Shown piece by piece: positions 46,451 to 55,559 of a stretch of 64,000 bases of DNA. The notes under the pieces were generated by a model. That model was not told the DNA's origin. It ran no database searches and worked only from the letters and a program-made list of their open reading frames with translations. Position numbers and translations under genes: made by a program. The stretch spans positions 1,759,705 to 1,823,704 of the forward strand of contig NZ_MINL01000001.1 of NCBI RefSeq assembly GCF_001882345.1, in the 5' to 3' direction. Position 1 is the first letter of the stretch. The number at the start of each line of letters is the position of its first letter. This DNA is from Halomonas sp. QHL1 (GTDB lineage: Bacteria; Pseudomonadota; Gammaproteobacteria; Pseudomonadales; Halomonadaceae).

Positions 46451-47536
46451 CTAACGGGAAGGCAGAAAGTCCATGGGATCTTGAGGCTGCCCATCACGGC
46501 GAACCTCAAAGTGTAATCTGACGTTTTCTGCATCGCTATCCCCCATCGTGGCGATAACTTCGCCAGCCTCTACTACGTCGTTTTCACTGACTCGTAAGCT
46601 GTCGTTATGGGCATACGCACTAAGGAATTGATCGTTGTGCTTGAGAAGGATCAGGTTGCCATAGCCCCTGACGCCACTGCCCGCATAAACCACGATGCCA
46701 GGGCCAGCTGCTTTAACAGGTTGCCCCTTTTCACCAGCGATATCAATCCCGGCGGTGATGCTATCTCCCTGCCCAAATGCCCCGACGACATTGCCATCAG
46801 CAGGCCACTGCCAAGCGATGTTTTCAGCAGGCGTATAGGTACGTGAAGAGCGATCCACGCTAGCGCTTTGTGTGTCTGGAGCAGCTTCGGGCTGTGGCTG
46901 TGGTTCTGGTTCTGGCTCAGAGACTGGCTGCGGCTCAGGCGCTTGTTCGGGTTCTGATGCTGGCTGAGGAGCCGGTTGTTGGGCCGGCTCTGGATCAGCC
47001 GCCGCGACCACTTCAGGCTGAGGCGTGGACGAAGGGCTATTGGCCGACTCAGCCACTTGCTCGGCTGCATCGACGGCATCTCGCTCAGCGGTGAGGCGCT
47101 GATTACGCTGAATGGCCGACTCATCGGGCAGCAACCAATCCAGCTCCTGATCATTACTCGCCACAGACGCCGCCTGCGGGTTCAACCCGGTCGCCACAGC
47201 GCCACCGCCCCGAGAGGTATCAGCAGGCTGGTTACTGGCGATTGATCCTGATGAGCCACCTTCGCGCAGGGTGATCGTTTGCCCCGGCCGAATTTGATAA
47301 GGCGGGGCAATATTATTCATTGCTGCGAGCTGGCGATAATCCACATTGTGCTGCCACGCAATGCCATACAGGGTATCGCCTGCCTTGACAGTGTATTGGG
47401 GCGAGTTTTCCACCGCCTGACGTGCGTGGCTTAAATCCCGCACTTGGGGGCTTCCGCCTTGCTGGCTGGCACAGCCAGCAATGGCGAGTGCCAGCGCCGA
47501 TATCATTAGTGCTTTAGGTAGATAACCTTTATGCAT
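46451..47536 (-). CDS. nlpD: NlpD-type murein hydrolase activator lipoprotein
   Basis: 361-residue lipoprotein that activates amidases at the division site. Lipobox AIAGC with Cys 22, a LysM domain near 50-95 (YTVKAGDTLYGIAWQHNVDY), a long Pro/Glu/Gln linker made of repeats, and a C-terminal LytM/M23 domain (GIDIAGEKGQPVKAAGPGIV to RLHFEVRRDGQ). The zinc-binding HxxxD of active M23 peptidases is replaced by GIDI, so it is non-catalytic, as in E. coli NlpD. AAGGAG precedes the ATG. It lies six bases after the DUF368 gene. Confidence 0.96.
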   Translation of the reverse strand: MHKGYLPKALMISALALAIAGCASQQGGSPQVRDLSHARQAVENSPQYTVKAGDTLYGIAWQHNVDYRQLAAMNNIAPPYQIRPGQTITLREGGSSGSIASNQPADTSRGGGAVATGLNPQAASVASNDQELDWLLPDESAIQRNQRLTAERDAVDAAEQVAESANSPSSTPQPEVVAAADPEPAQQPAPQPASEPEQAPEPQPVSEPEPEPQPQPEAAPDTQSASVDRSSRTYTPAENIAWQWPADGNVVGAFGQGDSITAGIDIAGEKGQPVKAAGPGIVVYAGSGVRGYGNLILLKHNDQFLSAYAHNDSLRVSENDVVEAGEVIATMGDSDAENVRLHFEVRRDGQPQDPMDFLPSR

Positions 47537-47542
47537 ACAAAC

Positions 47543-48502
47543 CTACTCCTTTTCAGCGCCAAGTTGGGTATCGATTGGCCGACGATCCGCATGTCGGTTG
47601 AGTAACACGACAATGAGGGCGCCCACGGCCATTAGCGCGATAACACCGGCCACTTGTGCCGAAGCACCGGTCAATACGGCATAGTCGGCGGGCAATAAAT
47701 AGCGGTGTTCCAGAGGAATCATTTGCCCTTCTGGCCCAATTTGGTAGCGTAACAGCTCGCGCCATGGCCAGAGAACCGGTAGCGAACCGACAATAAACCC
47801 CAGCAGCAGTTGCATCGTTGAGGTGTGGTGGCGCCGTAACAGCCAGGACAAGAGCCGTGAAAACAGCGCCAATCCCACCATACAACCCATGCCAAACAGC
47901 ACAATAATGCCCATATCCAGACTGCGAATTGCACCCATGATAGTGCCGTAGAGGCCCATGGTCAGCAGTAGAAAGCTGCCTGACACCCCCGGCAGCAGCA
48001 TGGCACTAATCGCGATACAACCTGCCACCATCACTACCAGCGCTTCATTACCGATTAATAACACCAGCGGCATCATGCCGGGCAACGCTTGGGCGAGCAC
48101 TAGCCCCACCAGTAGCGGCAATAGATACCACACTTTCCAACCGTTACTCGCCTGCCCCACCACTAGTGCAGAGGCTGCCACCAAACCGAAAAAGAACCCA
48201 TCCAGCAGCAGCGGGTGCGCTTCCATCAACCAGAGCGCTAAATGCGCTACGCTAAACAGACTAACCGCGACCCCCGCCAGCAACGGCACCAGAAAGGCGA
48301 GATTCAGATGGTTACTCAGGGCTCGCCAGCCGCCGCGGCGCCAAGTGCCAATAGCACTGGGGCCAAACTGCTTGATCGTGTTGATCAGCTCTTCATAAAT
48401 ACCGCTAATAAACGCAATCGTTCCTCCCGACACGCCGGGTACCGCGTCGGCGGCGCCCATCCCTGCGCCTCGTAAAAATATTCCCAAGGGTTGCCGCTTC
48501 AA
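47543..48502 (-). CDS. DUF368 membrane protein, PopT-type polyprenyl-phosphate transporter
   Basis: 319-residue inner-membrane protein of about nine to ten helices. Family motifs: GAGMGAADAVPGVSGGTIAFI at the start and the inverted copy AISAMLLPGVSGSFLLLTMG near 165-185. DUF368 proteins have recently been shown to return undecaprenyl phosphate across the membrane in Vibrio and Staphylococcus. That role is family knowledge. Its ATG overlaps the pcm stop by four bases, and nlpD follows six bases later, placing a lipid-carrier recycler inside the pcm-nlpD-rpoS unit. Confidence 0.9.
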   Translation of the reverse strand: MKRQPLGIFLRGAGMGAADAVPGVSGGTIAFISGIYEELINTIKQFGPSAIGTWRRGGWRALSNHLNLAFLVPLLAGVAVSLFSVAHLALWLMEAHPLLLDGFFFGLVAASALVVGQASNGWKVWYLLPLLVGLVLAQALPGMMPLVLLIGNEALVVMVAGCIAISAMLLPGVSGSFLLLTMGLYGTIMGAIRSLDMGIIVLFGMGCMVGLALFSRLLSWLLRRHHTSTMQLLLGFIVGSLPVLWPWRELLRYQIGPEGQMIPLEHRYLLPADYAVLTGASAQVAGVIALMAVGALIVVLLNRHADRRPIDTQLGAEKE

Positions 48503-49131
48503 TCCACTACTCCTTGCAGTAAGGGTACAAAACGCACGGGCTCAAGCCGACGTTTTTCAAAGGCACTGCCAATGCGCTTTACCTGCGTAAGCCACTGGCT
48601 GCCGTCGGGCTCTTCCAACGGAGCGATCAGCACCCCGTCGTGGCTCAATTGCTCTAGTAGCGCTGTAGGCAGCGTATGAGCACAGGCGGTTAACAAAATA
48701 ACGTCAAACGGCGCGACGCCAGGCCAACCATAGCCACCGTCCGCTACCGCCAGCCTGGCAGGGGCCGCTAGCCGCCTTAAACGCTCTGCCGCACGCTCAT
48801 GTAGCGCGCTGATGCGCTCAATGGAGTAGAGCTCTTCAACCAATCGCGACAGTATTAACGTTTGATAGCCAGACCCTGTGCCCAGTTCCAACACCCGATG
48901 CGGCCCGGCTCGCAGTACGAGCTCCGTCATCCGCGCCACAATGAACGGCTGCGACAACGTTTGGCTAAAGCCAATCGGTAAAGCGGTATCTTCGTAAGCG
49001 CGATGGGCCAGCGCTTCATCAACAAACAGATGACGCGGCTCGTTGGCCATTACCTCCAGCACACGGGGATCGCTGATGCCCTGCCGCATAAGGCGCTTGA
49101 CCATACGGTCACGGGTGCGCTGGGAGGTCAT
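48499..49131 (-). CDS. pcm: protein-L-isoaspartate O-methyltransferase
   Basis: SAM-dependent repair enzyme for isoaspartyl damage. From ATG 49131 it starts MTSQRTRDRMVKRLMRQGI, the start seen in Pseudomonas Pcm, and has 210 residues. Motifs: FVDEALAHRAYEDTALPIGF, QTLSQPFIVARMTE and SAM-binding LELGTGSGYQT. An upstream ATG at 49176 has a better ribosome site and would overlap surE by 14 bases, so the start is uncertain. Confidence 0.94.
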   Translation of the reverse strand: MTSQRTRDRMVKRLMRQGISDPRVLEVMANEPRHLFVDEALAHRAYEDTALPIGFSQTLSQPFIVARMTELVLRAGPHRVLELGTGSGYQTLILSRLVEELYSIERISALHERAAERLRRLAAPARLAVADGGYGWPGVAPFDVILLTACAHTLPTALLEQLSHDGVLIAPLEEPDGSQWLTQVKRIGSAFEKRRLEPVRFVPLLQGVVD

Positions 49132-49162
49132 GCCGCGACCGCGCAGCTCTCCTGGAGAGATA

Positions 49163-49909
49163 TCAGGCAAAAACATCCAACCAATCCTGCACATCGTTAA
49201 GCGCGGGGTGCCGCGTCAGGTCTGTTTGTAGCGGTGAAATCGACACATAGCCCGCCTCAACGGCAGCAAAATCGGTATCGTCACCGTCGTCTGCATTGGC
49301 CGCTACCGGCGCAATCCAGTAGCGCGTGCGTCCACGCGGGTCCAGTACCGCTAACGGCTTCTCTGCCGGCCCACGATAGCCTAGACGAGTCACTTTAACG
49401 CCTTTAATCTCCTCCCAGGGCACATCAGGCACATTGACATTTAGCAGCGTCCGAGGCGGTAGCGAGAGCTGATCAGCGGCACCAATCAGTGTCGCAGCCA
49501 CCCTGGCAGCGGTGGCGAAATGGCGCTCGCCACACAGCGACATGGCAATCGCCGTCATACCTAAATTGCGCCCCTCCATCGCCGCCGCGACAGTGCCAGA
49601 ATAGAGCACATCGTCACCCAGGTTACTGCCATGATTGATGCCAGAGATGACTAAATCGGGTTTTTCGTCCCATACGCCATGAACGCCCAAATAAACACAG
49701 TCCGCGGGCGTGCCATCGACGCTATAAAAGCCGTTATCCAGCGGCGTCAACGAGAGTGGCCGTGACAGAGTGAGCGAGTTGCTGGCACCGCTTCGGTCTC
49801 GGTCAGGAGCCACTACGCGAATATTGGCATGGGCCAACAGCGCATCGTGCAGCGCACGCAGTCCCGGCGCGTGCACACCGTCATCATTGGAAAGCAGTAA
49901 TCGCCGCAT
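49163..49909 (-). CDS. surE: 5'/3'-nucleotidase SurE
   Basis: 248-residue metal-dependent nucleotidase and exopolyphosphatase. [14 protein letters not shown] holds the metal Asp pair; [20 protein letters not shown] and [27 protein letters not shown] are diagnostic. It is followed by pcm, as in most proteobacteria, and lies 114 bases after truD. Confidence 0.97.
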   Translation of the reverse strand: MRRLLLSNDDGVHAPGLRALHDALLAHANIRVVAPDRDRSGASNSLTLSRPLSLTPLDNGFYSVDGTPADCVYLGVHGVWDEKPDLVISGINHGSNLGDDVLYSGTVAAAMEGRNLGMTAIAMSLCGERHFATAARVAATLIGAADQLSLPPRTLLNVNVPDVPWEEIKGVKVTRLGYRGPAEKPLAVLDPRGRTRYWIAPVAANADDGDDTDFAAVEAGYVSISPLQTDLTRHPALNDVQDWLDVFA

Positions 49910-50023
49910 GGCGGGTCTCCTTGATCATAAGCTCGTAACGTGGCGGCTCATATCCATCACTTTTACTAACCTATAGGCCTTATTAGTTATGCAGGCACTA
50001 ACGACTGAATCAGCCTACCGCTA

Positions 50024-51055
50024 TCAGTTCGCTAACATCAGCTCACCCAGCACGGCGGTGGCAAAACTACCCCGAGGCAGCGCAAACGAAAGCCGGACGG
50101 CACCAGATTCCCAGGTAAGCTGGGGTTCCAGCAACCGCATACGCACTGCGCGGCGCGCCTGCTTTACCCCGCTGCGCTCTAAGCCACTGCATAGCCCAGG
50201 GTAATGCTCCAGCAAACGAGCTTCATAGCCAGCGGCGTCGCCCTGTCCTGCTTCACCAACGCCCCAAAGCACCCCAGTGGGATGCACATCCAGCTCAGCG
50301 GCGCGGGCCTGAAGCGTCGCATCGGTGACGTCGACACGAAATACGCTTTGCGTACCGTCCAGCATTAACGTATCTCCCGCCAGCGGCTGCGACCAGGTGC
50401 CATCCGCAATGCGCGCGCTGAGCAGTTCGTTAAACAAAAAACTGCGCGCCGTAGAGAGCATCATACCCTGGCGATCGTCGCGTTTGCGCCAACCTCGGTT
50501 AAGTAATGCTTCGGCACGCTGAAGATTACGCCCTTCGGGTCCAAAGCGCTGGGGGCCAAAATAGTTAGGCACACCATGCTGACAAAGGGCTTCCCAGCGG
50601 CCGACAAAATCTTCGCTTTCAATGGCCTCACCGCTCAGACGCAACACAAAACGGTTAGTGCGGTGCACGCCACGCTTCAACTTCCGTGGATGCCGCGCCT
50701 GTTCAACGACAGTAATTCCCAGCGCTTGAAGGGACTGCTCAAGCTCTGGGGGCGCGTCGCGGCCGGGCAGATGCACGCTCAGCCACTGGCGCGTGACGGC
50801 AACACGGTCTTTCATGCCAGAGTAACCAATATCGCGGGGCGTTACGTTACAAAGCCGACTTAAGTTTTTAACGACATCTAATGTGGTTTGATTGCGCTTT
50901 TCAACTCGCAGCCACAGATGCTCACCGTGTGCCTCGGGGGTAAAATCAAGCTGCTCATCGACCCAGAAGTCTTCCGGCTGGGCACGGTATTGGCCCGGCT
51001 TGGGAGAGCCAAATTGAGCATCTAAACAGCGCTGCCATTCAGGCATATTAATCAT
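50024..51055 (-). CDS. truD: tRNA pseudouridine(13) synthase
   Basis: 343-residue enzyme that makes pseudouridine 13 in tRNA-Glu. The TruD signature with the catalytic Asp is [38 protein letters not shown] and [11 protein letters not shown]-type segments support it. I start at ATG 51055, which has GAGG six bases upstream and overlaps the ispF stop by eight bases. Confidence 0.96.
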   Translation of the reverse strand: MINMPEWQRCLDAQFGSPKPGQYRAQPEDFWVDEQLDFTPEAHGEHLWLRVEKRNQTTLDVVKNLSRLCNVTPRDIGYSGMKDRVAVTRQWLSVHLPGRDAPPELEQSLQALGITVVEQARHPRKLKRGVHRTNRFVLRLSGEAIESEDFVGRWEALCQHGVPNYFGPQRFGPEGRNLQRAEALLNRGWRKRDDRQGMMLSTARSFLFNELLSARIADGTWSQPLAGDTLMLDGTQSVFRVDVTDATLQARAAELDVHPTGVLWGVGEAGQGDAAGYEARLLEHYPGLCSGLERSGVKQARRAVRMRLLEPQLTWESGAVRLSFALPRGSFATAVLGELMLAN

Positions 51056-51536
51056 TAAGCGCCTCGGCACGGTTAAGCAGCACCACTGCCTCCGCGGCGA
51101 TGCCTTCACCACGCCCGGTGAAACCTAATCGTTCGGTGGTGGTGGCTTTAACATTGACCTGACCAAGCGCGACCCCAAGATCAGCGGCAATAACTTCCCG
51201 CATTGCCTCGATATGCGGCGCCATTTTTGGCGCTTGGGCCATCAGCGTGGCGTCGACATTGACCACCCCATAACCCTGACCTTGAATAAGCGTGACCACA
51301 TGACGCAACAGCTCGCGGCTGTCGGCCCCTGCCCACGCCGAATCAGTATCGGGAAAATGGCGGCCAATATCGCCCAGCGCACAGGCGCCCAACAGTGCAT
51401 CACTGACAGCGTGGAGCAGCACATCGCCGTCGGAGTGAGCCACAAAGCCGTGTTCAAACGGTAGCTTAACGCCGCCGATCATTAAATGATCGCCGGGGCC
51501 GAAGCGGTGTACATCGAATCCGTGGCCGATCCGCAT
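51048..51536 (-). CDS. ispF: 2-C-methyl-D-erythritol 2,4-cyclodiphosphate synthase
   Basis: 162-residue zinc enzyme of the MEP isoprenoid pathway. Zinc ligands lie in [11 protein letters not shown] (Asp 8, His 10) and [13 protein letters not shown] (His 42). [11 protein letters not shown] and [21 protein letters not shown] complete the signature. It follows ispD by 16 bases. Confidence 0.98.
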   Translation of the reverse strand: MRIGHGFDVHRFGPGDHLMIGGVKLPFEHGFVAHSDGDVLLHAVSDALLGACALGDIGRHFPDTDSAWAGADSRELLRHVVTLIQGQGYGVVNVDATLMAQAPKMAPHIEAMREVIAADLGVALGQVNVKATTTERLGFTGRGEGIAAEAVVLLNRAEALND

Positions 51537-51552
51537 TATGAGCTCCTAATGA

Positions 51553-52260
51553 TTAAAGCCCGCCGGGCGTGCTAGCGGCTTGGGCCGCCATAATCGCGGC
51601 AGCCAGGGCTAAGTCGTCCGGGTGGGTAATTTTCAGGTTGTCGCGGCGCCCGCTTACCAACTGTGGGCACTCGCCCAAGGCTTCAACCGCCGAAGCTTCA
51701 TCGGTCACCAGCGTTTGCTGCTGGCGGGCGGTTTCCAGTGCTCGCCGTAGCAGCGCGTAGCGAAAGCCTTGGGGCGTTAGCGCGTGCCACAAGCCATCCC
51801 GGGGTTCGGTTTGTGTACTCAGGCACTGGTCATCGGCACGTTTCATGGTATCAGCTACCGGCATCGCCAAGAGCGCGCCTGCAGGGTGCGTCGCGGCGGC
51901 CTGATACAGCGCCTGGAGATCGCTCGTGGTAATGCAGGGGCGGGCCACATCATGCACCATTACCACGTCATTATCGTCGGCCGCCATGGCATGCAGTGCA
52001 TTTAACACGCTGTCCATTCGTTCGCTACCGCCCGCCACGCGCTGCCAATCAGTGAAAGGCACCCAGCGTGGTGAAAACCAGCGGTCGTCGGTATCTAAAC
52101 AGAGCACCAAGCGAGCACTAGGAAAGGCGCTATGAAGGCGCGCCAAAGTATGCGCCAGCACTGGCTGCTCGTCGCCCAAGGTCAAGTACTGTTTGGGTTT
52201 GTCGGCGCCCATGCGACGGCCCTGACCCGCCGCGGGAACAATTAACCAGGTTTGACTCAC
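51553..52260 (-). CDS. ispD: 2-C-methyl-D-erythritol 4-phosphate cytidylyltransferase
   Basis: 235-residue cytidylyltransferase of the MEP pathway. VPAAGQGRRMGADKPKQYL is the CTP-binding start; VMVHDVARPCIT and the C-terminal LKITHPDDLALAAAI are typical. The ATG overlaps the ftsB stop by four bases. Confidence 0.97.
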   Translation of the reverse strand: MSQTWLIVPAAGQGRRMGADKPKQYLTLGDEQPVLAHTLARLHSAFPSARLVLCLDTDDRWFSPRWVPFTDWQRVAGGSERMDSVLNALHAMAADDNDVVMVHDVARPCITTSDLQALYQAAATHPAGALLAMPVADTMKRADDQCLSTQTEPRDGLWHALTPQGFRYALLRRALETARQQQTLVTDEASAVEALGECPQLVSGRRDNLKITHPDDLALAAAIMAAQAASTPGGL

Positions 52261-52595
52261 TGCGGTGGCTCCTGGGGAGCGACTAACCCTGCATTGATGC
52301 CGATCAACTCATTTTGGATCGCTACCCCCGGCACCCAGAAGAACTGTTCGTCGGTGCGTACCATACCCATATCGCTGCGGGCACGCTCCTCAATGGCGTC
52401 TAACCCGGTTTTCAAATCCGTCACTTCGGCCGCCAGCCGCGCATTACGCTCACGTAAGGGCACATTGGCCGCCTCTTGCACCGCGACCCGCTGCTCCACG
52501 TGCTGTAAATCGCGCCAGCCGCCGTTGCCCAACCACAGCTCGTACTGGAGCAGCGCCAAGACAGCGAGCAATGTCATCACTAACCATTTGCGCAT
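52257..52595 (-). CDS. ftsB: cell division protein FtsB
   Basis: 112-residue bitopic divisome protein that bridges FtsQ and FtsL. From ATG 52595 (GGAG seven bases upstream) it has one membrane helix (about 4-22), a periplasmic coiled coil (about 30-75) and the conserved end ERARSDMGMVRTDEQFFWV. Its place before ispD is standard. Confidence 0.95.
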   Translation of the reverse strand: MRKWLVMTLLAVLALLQYELWLGNGGWRDLQHVEQRVAVQEAANVPLRERNARLAAEVTDLKTGLDAIEERARSDMGMVRTDEQFFWVPGVAIQNELIGINAGLVAPQEPPQ

Positions 52596-52743
52596 CACTG
52601 CTCTCCGATAACCTATCTTTTCCAGCCTATCGACCAAGCTGAATATAAAAAATGACGTATTAAAACAGCGGTTGTTGCCAATTGACGCGCTGATTGGCGC
52701 GCATTATGCCATTAAGGTGCATCACCAGCGAGCCGCGCATCAT

Positions 52744-52791
52744 TTAAATAACAGCTTAAATGACCGCTTAGATAACTACTTAAATGGCAGC
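52744..52791. repeat. four 12-bp tandem units at the end of the FemAB-like gene
   Basis: Units TTAAATAACAGC, TTAAATGACCGC, TTAGATAACTAC and TTAAATGGCAGC follow head to tail. The stop codon of the leftward gene lies in the third unit, and the remaining units keep the same reading phase beyond it. Confidence 0.75.
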
Positions 52792-53924
52792 GCCTGATGG
52801 GCCGCATCGCGGTAGGCGCTGACATGTTCGCCCTCTTCATGACAAAACTGGGCAACACCGGCGGCAAGCCCTGGGTGGCTAATATAGTGCAGCGAGCGCA
52901 CCCGCTGGGGTGCAAACCCGCGCACCAGTTTGTGCTCGCCCTGGGTGCCCGGGTCAAACAGCGTTAAGCCACGCTGCAAGCAGTACTCAATGCCTTGGTA
53001 GTAACACGCCTCAAAATGCAGACAATCGGCGACGACTTCGCTCCCCCAATAGCGCCCATAGAGCGTGCTAGTGCCACGAAAATAGAGGGCTGCCGCCACC
53101 GGGCGCTCTTCAACGTAGGCTTGTACCAGCACCAGCGCTTCGGGCATGGTTTGGCGCAGGCGCTCAAAAAAGTCATGGTTTAAATAAGGTGGCCTGCCGC
53201 GCTCATGGTAAGTAATCGCATAGCAGCGATAGAAATGCGCCATAGCCGCTGATGTAATCGCATCCCCCTCTAAACGCGATACCTCTAAGCCCTGCTCGGC
53301 GACCAAGCGTCGCTCGCGTTTGATCATCTTGCGCCGCTTCGAGGTCAGGCTGGCCAGAAAACCATCAAAATCACCGAAGCCACGATCACGCCACTGAAAC
53401 TGTACCCCTTCACGGGTGATCAATTCTGGGCACTGCGCCTGCCAGGCGGTGACATCCAATTCATCGGCGAACAGCAAGTGCCAGCTAGATAGCCCAAGGT
53501 TTTCGCACTGTTCACGCCATGCCTCGGCCAGCAGAGCTCGCACGGCACGGGCATCGGCATGCTTGGCGATTAGCGTGCGCGCACCAGGCACCGGCGTGAA
53601 CGGCACCGCACTGAGGGCTTTGGGGTAGTAGCGGCCACCGGCGCGCTCTAGCGCTTCTGCCCAGCCCCAATCAAACACATACTCGCCGTAGGAGTGATGT
53701 TTGCGATACATCGGCAGCGCCGCGACCAGCTGCTCGCCTTGCCATACACTCAGGTGGCAGGGCTCCCAGCCCGTAGCGACGCTCACAGAGCCACTGGCCT
53801 CCAGGGCGTGTAAAAAACCATGACGTAAAAAGGGCTGATCATCATCGACCAGTGAATCCCACTGGCTTGCCGTAACGGCCTCAATGGTGGGTAGAATAGT
53901 GATCGACAGTGGGGGTAACGGCAT
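52776..53924 (-). CDS. FemAB-like GNAT-fold protein (DUF482 family)
   Basis: 382-residue protein of the FemAB_like/DUF482 family (PF04339), related to peptidyl-transferases of the GNAT fold. Family segments: the N-terminal FLRHGFLHALEASGSV, LPMYRKHHSYGEYVFDWGWA, RRKMIKRERR, HFYRCYAITYHERGRPPYLN and the C-terminal GRYWGSEVVADCLHFEACYYQGIEY with FDPGTQGEHKLVRGF. Substrate is unknown; a role in amino-acyl transfer or cell-wall modification is only suggested by the fold. It stands alone, divergent from the aldehyde dehydrogenase across a tandem-repeat region. Confidence 0.88.
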   Translation of the reverse strand: MPLPPLSITILPTIEAVTASQWDSLVDDDQPFLRHGFLHALEASGSVSVATGWEPCHLSVWQGEQLVAALPMYRKHHSYGEYVFDWGWAEALERAGGRYYPKALSAVPFTPVPGARTLIAKHADARAVRALLAEAWREQCENLGLSSWHLLFADELDVTAWQAQCPELITREGVQFQWRDRGFGDFDGFLASLTSKRRKMIKRERRLVAEQGLEVSRLEGDAITSAAMAHFYRCYAITYHERGRPPYLNHDFFERLRQTMPEALVLVQAYVEERPVAAALYFRGTSTLYGRYWGSEVVADCLHFEACYYQGIEYCLQRGLTLFDPGTQGEHKLVRGFAPQRVRSLHYISHPGLAAGVAQFCHEEGEHVSAYRDAAHQALPFK

Positions 53925-53959
53925 AGCATCTTCCCGAACGTGTGGGGCTAAAAGGCCAC

Positions 53960-54050
53960 TTTACACTAACTGTTTATATAAACCGTTTACACTAACCTTC
54001 TACACCGATTGTCACTATCGACTGGCTACATCAACTGGCTATGCCAACGA
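53960..54050. repeat. seven imperfect 13-bp tandem units between divergent genes
   Basis: Starting at 53960, 53973, 53986, 53999, 54012, 54025 and 54038, each unit fits a loose TYTACAYTAACTG pattern; units one and three share TTTACACTAAC exactly. The join of units one and two makes a perfect palindrome GTTTATATAAAC (53972-53983). It fills about half of the gap between the FemAB-like and aldehyde dehydrogenase genes. Confidence 0.7.
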
Positions 54051-54121
54051 AGGCAGATGCGAGGTTTAACTTGCACTGCATTGCACCATGCCATGCCGGT
54101 AACGGCACATAAGGAGAGGCC

Positions 54122-55477
54122 ATGACGCGCGATCTGACGGGTGACTTCCAAACGCAGCGCCAGGCTGCCGACCAAATGCCCTATCCGACGCTAACGGAGC
54201 GCCGCGACCGGCTGGCCCGCCTAGCGCGTATGACCAAGCATCACCAGCTTGAGATTATCCGCGCTATTCAAACGGATTTTGGTCAGCGCAGCGACGTGGA
54301 AATACGCATAGCTGAAATCAGCGCGGTGCTCCACGCTATTCGCCACGCCAGACTGCATCTATGGCGCTGGATGCGCCCGTGGTCGGTCAGCATGCCGTGG
54401 CGATTAATGCCTGCCCGAGCACGCATCGCGCCGCAGCCGCTGGGCGTTATCGGTGTGATGTCACCTTGGAATTACCCTTGGAGCTTGGCACTAATGCCAA
54501 TAGTGGATGCGTTTGCAGCGGGCAATGTGGCGATGCTTAAGCCTAGCGAGCACTCCCCTGCCACCAGCGCTCTGCTGAAACAACTGGTGCCGCAATACTT
54601 CACTCCCGAAGAGTTCAAGGTAGTGGAAGGCGGTGTGGACGTGGCGCGTCGTTTTAGCGGTTTGCCGTTCGATCACTTAGTGTTCACCGGCTCCAGCGCG
54701 GTAGGCCGGCAAGTGGCCCAAGCAGCCGCGGCGAACTTGACCCCAACGACACTCGAACTAGGTGGCAAGTCGCCCGCTATCGTGGCAGGGGATGCGGATT
54801 TTACTAACGCGGCAGCGGATATTATTTTTGGTAAAGGCATGAACGGCGGGCAAACCTGTATCGCCCCCGACTACGTGCTGGTAGAAAGCCGCCATATGAG
54901 TGCACTGGTTAAAGCATTAAGCGAGGCTATTCAGCATCAGCGCCCCAATGAACATGCTGCCACCCATGCAATTAACGCGGCCCACCAGCAGCGGCTAGAT
55001 GCCATGCTGCAAGAAGCCCAAGACCATAGCTGCAGAGTCGTCGATCACGGACCTCATGCGCCTGCGCTGATTATCGACCCTCACCAGGGGCTGCAGATGA
55101 TGCGCGAAGAGATTTTTGGCCGCTGTCTACCGGTCATTGGCGTAAGCGATATATCAGCGGCAATACGTTATGTGAATGCCCGCCCTCACCCGTTAGCACT
55201 GTATGCCTTCACAAATGATAAGGGCTTACAGCAGCAGTTGCTGCAAACGACACGCTCTGGCGCGCTGGTGTTTAATGCCACGCTGCTTCATCACGCCGTT
55301 CCTTCACTGCCCTTTGGCGGCGTTGGCGAGAGCGGCATGGGTGCTTACCATGGCCGTCACGGCTTTGAACGTTTTAGCCACTTACGCAGCGTTTTTTATC
55401 AAGCCAAACGAACCACTAGCCGCCTGCTTTACCCACCTTATCGACGCTGGCTAATAAAACTTATAGGTCTTGGCTAA
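54122..55477 (+). CDS. coniferyl-aldehyde-dehydrogenase-type aldehyde dehydrogenase
   Basis: NAD(P)-dependent aldehyde dehydrogenase of 451 residues, of the short, membrane-associated class 3-like group often called coniferyl aldehyde dehydrogenase. AAGGAGAGG lies just before the ATG. Motifs: GVIGVMSPWNYPWSLALMP, NVAMLKPSEHSPATS, VFTGSSAVGRQVA, LELGGKSPAI with the general-base Glu, GGQTCIAPDYVLV with the nucleophile Cys, and the C-terminal PFGGVGESGMGAYHG. The last 30 residues are basic and hydrophobic. Substrate is probably a long-chain or aromatic aldehyde; specificity is not readable. Confidence 0.92.
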   Translation: MTRDLTGDFQTQRQAADQMPYPTLTERRDRLARLARMTKHHQLEIIRAIQTDFGQRSDVEIRIAEISAVLHAIRHARLHLWRWMRPWSVSMPWRLMPARARIAPQPLGVIGVMSPWNYPWSLALMPIVDAFAAGNVAMLKPSEHSPATSALLKQLVPQYFTPEEFKVVEGGVDVARRFSGLPFDHLVFTGSSAVGRQVAQAAAANLTPTTLELGGKSPAIVAGDADFTNAAADIIFGKGMNGGQTCIAPDYVLVESRHMSALVKALSEAIQHQRPNEHAATHAINAAHQQRLDAMLQEAQDHSCRVVDHGPHAPALIIDPHQGLQMMREEIFGRCLPVIGVSDISAAIRYVNARPHPLALYAFTNDKGLQQQLLQTTRSGALVFNATLLHHAVPSLPFGGVGESGMGAYHGRHGFERFSHLRSVFYQAKRTTSRLLYPPYRRWLIKLIGLG

Positions 55478-55559
55478 AGCTTGTGGGTTAATGTCCGATA
55501 TTTAATTACCTATTGGTCTAACGATCTTATCCTAGGTTTTATTAACCTTCTGCTTTGGA

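Noticed and set aside
53960-54050. Plasmid-type replication iterons
   Set aside because: The units are too degenerate, and no replication initiator gene or DnaA box cluster is nearby; the surroundings are ordinary chromosomal genes.
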